Shown: positions 35,020-42,009 of the stretch, piece after piece | How the letters are laid out: every line of letters begins with the position of its first letter | Numbering within the stretch: the first letter of the stretch is position 1 | Assembly (NCBI RefSeq): GCF_009900745.1 | Contig: NZ_WXVU01000001.1 | Location: 558,001 to 622,000, forward strand | Source: Chryseobacterium sp. c4a | GTDB lineage: Bacteria; Bacteroidota; Bacteroidia; Flavobacteriales; Weeksellaceae | DNA: 64,000 nt | Direction: 5' to 3' | Program-made: the position numbers and the translations under genes | Notes under the pieces: generated by a model | Database searches by the model: none | Told to the model about the DNA's origin: nothing | Seen by the model: the letters and a program-made list of their open reading frames with translations, nothing else

Positions 35020-36531
35020 ATGAAAAACACTATAAAGGTTGTTTCTGTTCTGGATGCAGACAAATCTTATGAATATGTAGATGAAAAACCAATTCAGGGC
35101 GGAGTAAAAGATGTGTACTTTTCTCCGGATAGAAAGTATGTAGTTGCATTTTACAGAAATCCCTTGGATGAAGGCCAGAAGGAAAGGATTAGAAGAATTG
35201 TTTCTACCTATTTGCAAAATATTCAGAATGGTAATTCTGCTGAATATTTTCTGAATGAAATCTTCAGATGGCCTTATGATATTGTAGAAAAAGAAAAATT
35301 GACAGGGATTGTAGTTCCTATATACCATCAAAAATTCTCTTTTGCCAAAGGATATATAGGTTCAGATAATATTCAGGGTGAAGATAAAGTAGGAAAGTGG
35401 TTCACAGCTCCTATGTTCAGAAATCCACAGTATCCATTAAGACTTGATCAATCTGAACTGGGAGACTGGTTAAGTTATTTTCAAATTGCCATTAATATCA
35501 GCAGAGGAGTGAAGAAGCTTCATCAGATGGGATTAGCACATTCAGATTTGTCTTATAATAATATTCTGGTAGATCCTGTTACCAAATCTGCTTGTATTAT
35601 TGATATTGATGGACTTGTTGTTCCAAAATTATTTCCTCCGGAAGTTATAGGAACTGCAGACTTTATTGCTCCTGAAGTTTTAAAAACTCAACATTTGGGA
35701 CTTCAGGATCCTGGTAGGCATCTGCCCAATCAAAAAACCGATTTACATGCTCTTGCTGTCCTGATCTATATGTATCTGCTGAGGAGACATCCGCTTCGTG
35801 GCGGAAAGATTTGGGATCTGGATTCTGAAAAGGATGAGCTTATTTCTATGGGTGAAAAAGCTCTGTTTATAGAACACCCTAATGATCCTTCTAATAATGT
35901 AAGAGCTGAACACCTTAGAAAATGGGATGCCTTTTGGGGAGATCCGCAAAAAATTCCTTATACCATAACAGGTCCATACATTGCAGATTTGTTTAGAAAA
36001 ACATTTATAGAAGGATTGCATGATCCAATCCGACGCCCCACAGCCAATGAATGGGAAACTGCTTTATTGAAAACCGTAGATCTCATACAGCCTTGCCAGA
36101 ATTCCGACTGTACTGAAAAATGGTATGTTTTTGATAATACCAGTAATCCTAAATGCCCTTTCTGCGGAACTCCACATCAAGGAACACTTCCGGTTCTGGA
36201 TTTGTATTTTAGGTTTGAAGATGATGTATGGAAACCAGAAAATCATAGATTGATGGTATATCATAATCAATATTTATTCAAATGGCATGTATCCAGAAAG
36301 GTGATTAGAAATGAAAACTTAACCATACAGGATAAAATGCCTGTAGGATATTTTACATTTCATCAGGGAAAATGGGTACTGGTGAATCAAAGTTTATCAG
36401 GAATGAAAGATATTACTGAGCAGAAAGAAATTCCGCCAGGATCTATGGTAGAACTTACTGATGGGAAAAAAATATTGTTATCTGCAGAGGAGGGTGGAAG
36501 GCTGATCTATGTGACAATGGCAAATCAGTAA
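35020..36531 (+). CDS. Protein kinase with zinc ribbon and C-terminal beta domain
   Basis: This 503-residue protein contains a Ser/Thr kinase-like domain (about 20-340). The catalytic loop is LAHSDLSYNNILVD (HSD replacing HRD), the magnesium motif is IIDIDGLVVP (DID in place of DFG), and GTADFIAPEVL is the P+1 region. A zinc ribbon follows (CQNSDCTEKW, then CPFCGTPHQG). The last 100 residues are beta-rich, possibly FHA-like. It is the last gene of the Ter module and should phosphorylate module partners. Confidence 0.85.
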   Translation: MKNTIKVVSVLDADKSYEYVDEKPIQGGVKDVYFSPDRKYVVAFYRNPLDEGQKERIRRIVSTYLQNIQNGNSAEYFLNEIFRWPYDIVEKEKLTGIVVPIYHQKFSFAKGYIGSDNIQGEDKVGKWFTAPMFRNPQYPLRLDQSELGDWLSYFQIAINISRGVKKLHQMGLAHSDLSYNNILVDPVTKSACIIDIDGLVVPKLFPPEVIGTADFIAPEVLKTQHLGLQDPGRHLPNQKTDLHALAVLIYMYLLRRHPLRGGKIWDLDSEKDELISMGEKALFIEHPNDPSNNVRAEHLRKWDAFWGDPQKIPYTITGPYIADLFRKTFIEGLHDPIRRPTANEWETALLKTVDLIQPCQNSDCTEKWYVFDNTSNPKCPFCGTPHQGTLPVLDLYFRFEDDVWKPENHRLMVYHNQYLFKWHVSRKVIRNENLTIQDKMPVGYFTFHQGKWVLVNQSLSGMKDITEQKEIPPGSMVELTDGKKILLSAEEGGRLIYVTMANQ

Positions 36532-36584
36532 TTCAATTTAGAAAGAGGTATAATCTCAAAAATAGTATAAAATATTTAAATTCA

Positions 36585-36651
36585 ATAGAAGCGGGCTTTA
36601 GCCCGCTTTTTATATTTTGTTCTAGTTCTAATGGCTTTAGCCAAAACTTAT
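36585..36651. repeat. Dispersed palindromic repeat, copy B
   Basis: It has the same order as copy A at 28138: ATAGAA, GCGGGC-TTTA-GCCCGC, a variable AT-rich spacer, then TGGC-TTTA-GCCA and AAACTTA. It closes the Ter operon and lies 9 bases before the convergent acetyltransferase stop. Confidence 0.75.
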
Positions 36652-36660
36652 TATTGGTGA

Positions 36661-37134
36661 TTACTCGTGTAGAGTATTTGTGCTATTAGTGTTTTCAAAA
36701 GGTGAGAATTCCATGAAGTAGGAGTGTTCATCCTCACTTACCGTTTTGAATCCCAGACTTAGGTAAAGATTTTGTGCTTTGTTGGTTTTTAAAACACTTA
36801 AAGAAGCTGTTTTTCCTGTTGCAGAAGCTTCCTCCAGAATATCCGATAGAATCATTCTTCCTAATCCTTTACCTTGTTGGATGGGATCAATCTGAAGCTG
36901 TAGAATATCAATATTTGTGTTGGATTTGTCTATTTTTAGAAGTCCAATGGGCTGATTATCCAGGAAAATAATATGAGCTTTGTCAAACTGATAAAGAATC
37001 CGCTGAAGGGTTGTTTCCCGGTCTGTAGGAAGGTTGGATTCAGCATAATGAGGAACCATAGTTTTTGTCCTAAGTTCAAGCAGGTAATCAATATCGTTTT
37101 CTGTAGCTTGTTGGTAGATAAGTGGAGTTTTCAT
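36661..37134 (-). CDS. GNAT family N-acetyltransferase
   Basis: This 157-residue protein has the GNAT fold with the acetyl-CoA binding motif IDPIQQGKGLGRMILSDILEEA (Q-x2-G-x-G) and the NKAQNLYLSLGFKTV strand-helix typical of amine acetyltransferases. It probably acetylates a small molecule or peptide in the cytoplasm; the substrate is unknown. It is transcribed toward the Ter operon. Confidence 0.85.
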   Translation of the reverse strand: MKTPLIYQQATENDIDYLLELRTKTMVPHYAESNLPTDRETTLQRILYQFDKAHIIFLDNQPIGLLKIDKSNTNIDILQLQIDPIQQGKGLGRMILSDILEEASATGKTASLSVLKTNKAQNLYLSLGFKTVSEDEHSYFMEFSPFENTNSTNTLHE

Positions 37135-37172
37135 AGTCTTTTTGAATTCGAATTTCAGGCCATACTGAAAAA

Positions 37173-37949
37173 TTAATAAGAATCTACAATGACAATTCTT
37201 GGATTTCTTTGAATGTCAATCTTTGATTTCATTTCGATAGATCTGATCAGAAAATCATAAGCATAGCAAATGGTCTGTGAATAGGGACCCTTACTATCTG
37301 TAGCAGACACCTCTCTAATGAAATTTACTTCATCTTCAATAACTTCAAATAGAAGGGAATTGCTTTGATTTTCAGTTTTAATACCATCAACAATTTTTTC
37401 CTTTTCTTCAGTCAACTGATAATCATAACCATCCAGTTTATTTTCGAGAATTTTTTTCATAACGAGGATGACATAATCGTTGAAGCATAGAAAATCTTCA
37501 GAAAGGATATTGGTACCACCATCCTCGCTTTTTATTTCGTCAACAGGAAAATAATGGATATAATTCGCATATTGAAACATATAGGCATAGCATACCGTAG
37601 TCGATGGAATTTCATAGAGAAGGTTAATTCCAGAATGATCATATAGCTTTTCGAAATATTGATCACGTAGATTCGGAAAAGATTTGCGGAACTGGGGATA
37701 TACTTCATTATCAAAAAATAAAGTGAGCTCAAACAGCTCATCAGGAGTAATCATATTAATATCATTTTTAACAGTTTCCAGAATTTTGTCAAGGCTGATA
37801 TTATATGGGTAACTGCTAAGTTCCTTTTTTCTGTCTTCAATATGATCTTTGAATGTTCTTGTATGATATATTCTGTGCTGGAGATCTTCATGAAGATTAA
37901 CTGCAGCTTGTTCTCTATCAAACATATAAATTGAAGTATGTCTTCCCAT
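37173..37949 (-). CDS. Unknown protein, distant relative of the 46169-46783 product
   Basis: This 258-residue cytoplasmic protein has no recognised domain. It is rich in Asp, Glu, Ile and Tyr. The stretch ILETVKNDINMITPDELFELTLFFDNEVYP followed by SGINLLYEIPSTTVCYAYMFQYANY parallels IKDKVKDSVEELTQQELLNIFLWFSKSYP followed by NGIDLFYEIQSPLHTQNY in the product of 46169-46783. This suggests one fold of about 100 residues. Proteins like this are often immunity-type or orphan accessory genes, but no toxin is nearby. Confidence 0.5.
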   Translation of the reverse strand: MGRHTSIYMFDREQAAVNLHEDLQHRIYHTRTFKDHIEDRKKELSSYPYNISLDKILETVKNDINMITPDELFELTLFFDNEVYPQFRKSFPNLRDQYFEKLYDHSGINLLYEIPSTTVCYAYMFQYANYIHYFPVDEIKSEDGGTNILSEDFLCFNDYVILVMKKILENKLDGYDYQLTEEKEKIVDGIKTENQSNSLLFEVIEDEVNFIREVSATDSKGPYSQTICYAYDFLIRSIEMKSKIDIQRNPRIVIVDSY

Positions 37950-37992
37950 GGATTAGTTTGAGTATATATTGAAAATTTATTTGCTGTTTTGC

Positions 37993-38541
37993 CTAATCAA
38001 ATGTAATATTTCTTTGCTGAAGATAGGCTTCATCAATATTTTCTTTTTCAAGACAATCCGGATACATGGTGATCTTTATAAACTCTTCATCATGGTAAAA
38101 ACCACCTAAAAATAATTCATTCTCTATTATTTTTACCTGGATGGTAAGCGCATTAATCAGGATTTCCTCATCCTTTAAAGTCTGAATATTAAAAATAAAA
38201 AGTCGCTGATAATGATTGTCTTTATACTTAATAATCAGATAATTTTCATAAAAATACAACAGGCCATCCCGGAAAATTGGCTGTCCCAAAGTAGTAATAG
38301 TCGGGTTCCAGGTAATCACTTTTTTTTCCTGCAGCCTAACCCGAACCTCTTCTTTACCGGCTTTATTACATTGCCACCATGCAATAACTCCATGACCATT
38401 GATGGCTGTTTGATGTGGAGATACCGAATTTTCTGTACCCGAATGATCCGTCCATACAATTTTTTGTGGACTCATTTCAGTTTGTACGTCATCGGTGGTT
38501 AGCTCTTCATCAATCAGCGTAAGGATTTCAGCCTGCGTCAT
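37993..38541 (-). CDS. Unknown protein
   Basis: This 182-residue protein has no signal peptide and is predominantly beta-rich, with repeated short strands (HGVIAWWQCNKAG, VRVRLQEKKVITW, GLLYFYENYLIIKYKDNHYQRLFIFNIQTL). It ends in an acidic segment. It lies 43 bases upstream of the 37173-37949 gene on the minus strand and may form a pair with it. No family recognised. Confidence 0.5.
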   Translation of the reverse strand: MTQAEILTLIDEELTTDDVQTEMSPQKIVWTDHSGTENSVSPHQTAINGHGVIAWWQCNKAGKEEVRVRLQEKKVITWNPTITTLGQPIFRDGLLYFYENYLIIKYKDNHYQRLFIFNIQTLKDEEILINALTIQVKIIENELFLGGFYHDEEFIKITMYPDCLEKENIDEAYLQQRNITFD

Positions 38542-38654
38542 TATTTTTGTTTCTAGGAACGAAGATATTGATTTAATTGGATTTGGAAATAAAAGTTAAT
38601 ATTAGATCGGAAAGAAAAGCCGGAAGTTATATACTTCCGACATTTACGCTCTCA

Positions 38655-39848
38655 TTATATCAGCTCAAAAAAACTTCTTCTACCGATTTTTATTTTCATT
38701 GCTTTTACAAGTTCTATTGGCCTATCAGGATCTACTATTTTTATGGAATCCACCTGAACACCGCCACTTTCAATCAATCTTCGGACTGCAGATTTACTGA
38801 GATCTTTTTTTAGTTGATGGCAAAGCTCAAGAACTGTTGTTGTACGCTGATTTAAAGTAGTGATGGGAACAGGCTCAAAACTTTTTTCATCAAAATTTTT
38901 ATTCTGAAATTGTTTATTGAAGAACTGTTCTGCATTTTCAGCAGCTTCACCATCATGGTATTGGGTGATAATATTTTTAGCCACGATTTTTTTGATGTTC
39001 ATCGGATTTTCACCATTTTCTATTTTTGATTTCAAACTAGCTTTCTCTTCTATGGAAAAATCAGTCGTAAGGTCGATAAACTCATCAATTAAAGCATCAG
39101 GAATAGACATGGTTTTTCCAAACATTTCATTCGGTTCATCAGTCAGACCAATAATATTGTTTAAAGATTTGCTCATTTTTTCTTTTCCATCAAGACCTTT
39201 CAGTAACGGCATGCACATGACAATTTGAGCAGACATCTGATGAACTTCTTGTAGCTGTCTTCCCATAGTGCAATTGAACAGTTGATCGGTTCCTCCCATT
39301 TCGATATCACATTCAATCTTTACGGAATCGAAGCCCTGAAGAATAGGATATACCAGCTCATGCATAGCGATAGGAGTATTTTCCGTAAACCTTTTATTAA
39401 AATCATTTCTATGCATTAGCTGAGCTACGGTAACATTTGATAATAGCTGAATAATTTCAGAAAAATTTAAAGCATCCAGCCAATCAGAGTTGAAAACAAT
39501 CTTTGTTTTTTCAACATCAATGATTTTAGAAAGCTGATTGATATAAGTTTGGGCATTATTTTGAACATCCTCAGCGCTTAATGGTTTTCTTGCTTTATTT
39601 TTTCCGGTAGGATCACCAATTCTTGCTGTAAAACTTCCTACCACAATAATAATTTGATGACCAAGATCCTGAAATTGTTTTAATTTTTTGAGAACAACGG
39701 CATGTCCCAAATGCAAATCGGGAGCAGTAGGATCAAAGCCCAGTTTAATAGAAAGCTTTCTGTTTTCTTCTTTAGCTTGTTTTAATTTCTCTTCCAACCC
39801 GTTTTCCGGTAGGATGATAGAGACATTTTCTTGTAATGTACGAATCAT
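38655..39848 (-). CDS. tyrS: Tyrosyl-tRNA synthetase
   Basis: This 397-residue class I synthetase has the HIGH-type motif in PDLHLGHAVVLKKLKQF, the KMSKS motif in GKEKMSKSLNN, and a C-terminal S4 RNA-binding domain (SKSAVRRLIESGGVQVDSIKI). It charges tRNA-Tyr. Length matches the bacterial long TyrRS family, here in the TyrZ-like 397-residue class. A terminator lies 20 bases before the ATG, with a tyrosine-containing leader ORF upstream, so expression is probably controlled by attenuation. Confidence 0.93.
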   Translation of the reverse strand: MIRTLQENVSIILPENGLEEKLKQAKEENRKLSIKLGFDPTAPDLHLGHAVVLKKLKQFQDLGHQIIIVVGSFTARIGDPTGKNKARKPLSAEDVQNNAQTYINQLSKIIDVEKTKIVFNSDWLDALNFSEIIQLLSNVTVAQLMHRNDFNKRFTENTPIAMHELVYPILQGFDSVKIECDIEMGGTDQLFNCTMGRQLQEVHQMSAQIVMCMPLLKGLDGKEKMSKSLNNIIGLTDEPNEMFGKTMSIPDALIDEFIDLTTDFSIEEKASLKSKIENGENPMNIKKIVAKNIITQYHDGEAAENAEQFFNKQFQNKNFDEKSFEPVPITTLNQRTTTVLELCHQLKKDLSKSAVRRLIESGGVQVDSIKIVDPDRPIELVKAMKIKIGRRSFFELI

Positions 39849-39867
39849 GTTGCAATAGTTTTAAATG

Positions 39868-39896
39868 AAAAAAGCCCGGACAATGCTGTCCGGGCT
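39868..39896 (-). terminator. Attenuator terminator of the tyrS leader
   Basis: On the minus strand a perfect 10-bp stem (AGCCCGGACA/TGTCCGGGCT) with a GCAT loop is followed by six U. It ends 20 nt before tyrS and 27 nt after the leader ORF stop, so readthrough is needed to express tyrS. Confidence 0.85.
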
Positions 39897-39922
39897 CTAT
39901 ATGTTAATTGAGATTATTTAAT

Positions 39923-40018
39923 TTAGAATACAGATATAGAAAGTCTTCCCGAACGATAATTCGGAACGTAATATTCACTGAAGAATGGAAGACGCAATAT
40001 GCTGTTTAAATGTTTCAT
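39923..40018 (-). CDS. tyrS leader peptide (31 codons)
   Basis: The minus-strand ORF encodes MKHLNSILRLPFF, then SEYYVPNYRSGRLSISVF. Tyr codons lie at 16, 17 and 21. The ORF overlaps both arms of a 7-bp hairpin (codons 18-20 and 22-24). Its second arm can instead pair with the 5' arm of the terminator. This is the standard layout of an amino-acid attenuator. It has no independent protein function expected. No homologue was recognised. Confidence rests on the coding pattern and structure, not on homology. Confidence 0.7.
   Translation of the reverse strand: MKHLNSILRLPFFSEYYVPNYRSGRLSISVF
39948..39966 (-). promoter_or_regulatory. Competing leader hairpin segments 1 and 2
   Basis: On the minus strand UUCCGAA (39966-39960) can pair with UUCGGGAA (39953-39946) around a 6-nt loop. 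Alternatively GUUCGGG (39954-39948) can pair for 7 bp, one wobble, with CCCGGAC (39894-39888) of the terminator 5' arm, which would prevent termination. Confidence 0.6.
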
Positions 40019-40025
40019 TAATATT

Positions 40026-40058
40026 GTAAATATAACAGGATTTTTCCTGAAGTTCCAA
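40026..40058 (-). promoter_or_regulatory. Promoter of the tyrS leader
   Basis: On the minus strand TTGG (40058-40055) and TATATTTA (40034-40027) are 20 bases apart. The -7 differs from TAnnTTTG in the last base. The spacer contains the palindrome CAGGA-AAAA-TCCTG. The start point would be 1-5 nt from the leader ATG. Confidence 0.5.
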
Positions 40059-40065
40059 TATTTAA

Positions 40066-40145
40066 ACCATTAAGATGTATTGTAGTGGTTATAACAAGAT
40101 TTGTTTTTTAAAGAAAAAACTTAACCATTTACGAATCTTAATGGT
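40066..40145. repeat. Inverted repeats of ACCATTAAGAT
   Basis: ACCATTAAGAT (40066-40076) and its perfect reverse complement ATCTTAATGGT (40135-40145) flank about 58 bases. An extra CCATT and AATGG core lies inside and just after. It is downstream of the acetyltransferase gene and may be its terminator or a mobile-like remnant. Confidence 0.5.
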
Positions 40146-40240
40146 CTAAAATAATGGTTCAAAACAATTTTACTTGCCATTTGTTTAGCTAATTCTGTGC
40201 CACAAATCTTTAAAAAGGCGCTTATATGTTTTTTATCATG

Positions 40241-40726
40241 TTATAAACGTTTTTCCATCTTATAATTGATGAGGTTAACCCCTTTTATATGCACCGTTTG
40301 TTCCTGAATGACCTTAAAATTCATTCTTTCAAAAAAAGGTTTAGCTGTTTTGCTGACATCAGCAGTTAGATATTTTTGCTGTTGTAGTAAAGCCTTTTTT
40401 TCAATTTGTTGGTAAAGTTGAGAGACAATTCCCTGATGTTGATACTCTTTGTGAACAAATAATAGATCGATATAATTTTGCTGATCAATAGTGCAGAAAC
40501 CAACCATTTTATGTTTAACCTCAGCAATTAAAATATATTGTTCCTTCATCACAGTCAGCCATCTTTCTTTATTCTGCGCACCAGATTTCCAGGCTTCCAG
40601 CTGACGGGGATTGTAATCATCCTTACAAACCGTTGTAATGGTATCTTGAAAAAGAATAAGCATTTCTGTAAGGTCTTCCTTATTTCCTTCTCTGATGATT
40701 AAGTTATCGGATATATTGTTGTTCAT
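40241..40726 (-). CDS. GNAT family N-acetyltransferase
   Basis: This 161-residue protein has a GNAT core with DLLFVHKEYQHQGIVSQLYQQIE as the acetyl-CoA-binding strand-helix, and FFERMNFKVIQEQT as the following strand. It begins with NLIIREGNKEDLTEMLILF. The substrate is unknown. Its start overlaps the TetR gene end by 23 bases, so the two are translationally coupled. Confidence 0.85.
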   Translation of the reverse strand: MNNNISDNLIIREGNKEDLTEMLILFQDTITTVCKDDYNPRQLEAWKSGAQNKERWLTVMKEQYILIAEVKHKMVGFCTIDQQNYIDLLFVHKEYQHQGIVSQLYQQIEKKALLQQQKYLTADVSKTAKPFFERMNFKVIQEQTVHIKGVNLINYKMEKRL

Positions 40727-41324
40727 AAAGCTTTTGTTGTTCTTTATTGAGCAAAGGATAGAACAGATTCATCAGTAAAAGGGTATAAGATTGTATGGCT
40801 GCTTTTTTATTAAGTTTTGAAATCAATCTGTTGTGGGTAAGCCAATTATCTGCAATGATGAAAATCTGCTCTGTAAGGCTGTTGATAATAAAATCGGGAA
40901 TATCTTTTTTTAAAACATCATTCCTTTGAAGGTCAGAAAAAATCAGTTGAAATTCTTCTCGTCTGCTGAAATTGATGCCTTCATATTGTTCCTCAACCTC
41001 CGGAATTTTTTTTAAAACATCTACTAGGTTAATGAAAATAAATCGATAATGGTAAAAGATCTCACAGGTAGAAGAAGTTAAGTGATAGAGATCTTCCAGC
41101 CTTTTGTTTTCTTTAGCTTTCATTTTGTTGAGCAGTTCATCCATTTTCAAGGTGAGTTCTGCAAACAGAATTTTAATAATATCTTCAGAATGTTTGAAAT
41201 GGTAATGAAGATTTCCAGGGCTTATGGAAAGTTCAGCCGCAATATGCCTGGTGGTAATATTGTTGTAACCCCTTTCATTAAAGAGTTCCAGTGCCTTAGC
41301 CAAAATTTTTTCCTTCGTGCTCAT
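40704..41324 (-). CDS. TetR family transcriptional regulator
   Basis: This 206-residue protein has the TetR N-terminal helix-turn-helix (STKEKILAKALELFNERGYNNITTRHIAAELSISPGNLHYHFKHSEDI) and a variable ligand-binding C-terminus. It is divergent from a two-gene operon across a 12-bp-arm palindrome at 41370-41395, which is its likely operator. It probably represses both its own acetyltransferase operon and the divergent membrane-protein operon. The ligand is unknown. Confidence 0.9.
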   Translation of the reverse strand: MSTKEKILAKALELFNERGYNNITTRHIAAELSISPGNLHYHFKHSEDIIKILFAELTLKMDELLNKMKAKENKRLEDLYHLTSSTCEIFYHYRFIFINLVDVLKKIPEVEEQYEGINFSRREEFQLIFSDLQRNDVLKKDIPDFIINSLTEQIFIIADNWLTHNRLISKLNKKAAIQSYTLLLMNLFYPLLNKEQQKLYEQQYIR

Positions 41325-41328
41325 TCGC

Positions 41329-41336
41329 CAAAGATA
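41329..41336 (-). promoter_or_regulatory. -7 element of the TetR gene, predicted leaderless
   Basis: TATCTTTG on the minus strand ends 4 nt before the TetR ATG at 41324. The palindromic operator lies upstream, close enough for autorepression. Confidence 0.5.
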
Positions 41337-41369
41337 AGAATATTAGGAAAGGTAATAAATCATATTCCT

Positions 41370-41404
41370 TAAATTAGAACATTTGTTCTAATTTAGTATA
41401 TTTG
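41370..41404. promoter_or_regulatory. TetR operator and promoter of the divergent operon
   Basis: A perfect inverted repeat with 12-bp arms (TAAATTAGAACA, then TT, then its complement) spans 41370-41395. It is followed immediately by TATATTTG (41397-41404), the plus-strand -7 element. Repressor bound here would cover the -33 region. Confidence 0.75.
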
Positions 41405-41423
41405 CCTTTCAAATCTTATCACA

Positions 41424-41558
41424 ATGAAAGGAAAACAAAAATTTGATTACGAGGCTGCTGGAAGTCGTGAAAAGAAAGATGAAACCGATATCCAGGATAT
41501 AATGGCAAAAGTACTGCAGGTGCTTATAGGATTTATTATGGCAGTGCTGCATATGTAA
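41424..41558 (+). CDS. Small membrane-associated protein (44 residues)
   Basis: The ORF encodes a polar N-terminal half (MKGKQKFDYEAAGSREKKDE) and a single hydrophobic helix (VLQVLIGFIMAVLHM). Its stop overlaps the start of the next gene by one base (TAATG). The operator and -7 element lie directly upstream. The composition is coherent, and it is translationally coupled to the DUF2809 gene. No family recognised. Confidence 0.65.
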   Translation: MKGKQKFDYEAAGSREKKDETDIQDIMAKVLQVLIGFIMAVLHM

Positions 41559-41941
41559 TGAAAAAAAAGATTTCATATTGGTTTTTGCTGGGATTAGCTG
41601 CCTGGGTACTTATTGTTCAGCTAAGAAAGAATGGTATGTTTATTCCTTTTATCAATAATCATTTTACTGATTGTATTACCGTTCCGATGTACTGTTACTT
41701 GATAGAATATATCATGAATTCACTATTGGGATTTCGCTGGAAACCGGATTTCAAATTTGTAATGACTTCAATTTTATATCTGTCTTTTTTATTTGAAGTA
41801 CTCTGTCCAAGACTATCACCCTTATTTACCGGAGATATTTTTGACGTACTGGCTTATTTTCTTGGCGGAATGCTGTATTACTTTTTCAAGATTAAATCAT
41901 TTTTTACTATCATAAAAAAGACCGGCAGAACCTTATTCTAA
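41558..41941 (+). CDS. DUF2809 family membrane protein
   Basis: This 127-residue protein has about four membrane spans (residues 5-20, 45-60, 65-85, 95-115). The motifs DILFDVLAYFLGGMLYYFF-like and YLSFLFEVLCPRLSPLF fit DUF2809, small uncharacterised inner-membrane proteins. It shares the transcript with the 44-residue protein and is presumably controlled by the adjacent TetR. Function unknown. Confidence 0.65.
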   Translation: MKKKISYWFLLGLAAWVLIVQLRKNGMFIPFINNHFTDCITVPMYCYLIEYIMNSLLGFRWKPDFKFVMTSILYLSFLFEVLCPRLSPLFTGDIFDVLAYFLGGMLYYFFKIKSFFTIIKKTGRTLF

Positions 41942-41956
41942 AAAAGGCTGCCGGTC
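41914..41956 (-). terminator. Terminator downstream of the TonB-receptor-like gene
   Basis: The stem GACCGGCAG/CTGCCGGTC with a T-run on the minus strand overlaps the last codons of the DUF2809 gene. Confidence 0.7.
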
Positions 41957-42009
41957 GAGGGTTATTGTTTTTATCCTGTTTTTGTACGCTGTGAAGAGTA
42001 GGGGAACTG

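Noticed and set aside
35743..36270. Minus-strand open frames within the kinase gene
   Set aside because: They are antisense shadows; the plus strand has kinase motifs and a zinc ribbon.
39868..39896. T-box-like control of tyrS
   Set aside because: No T-box conserved sequence or specifier-loop layout is visible; a leader ORF explains the terminator better.
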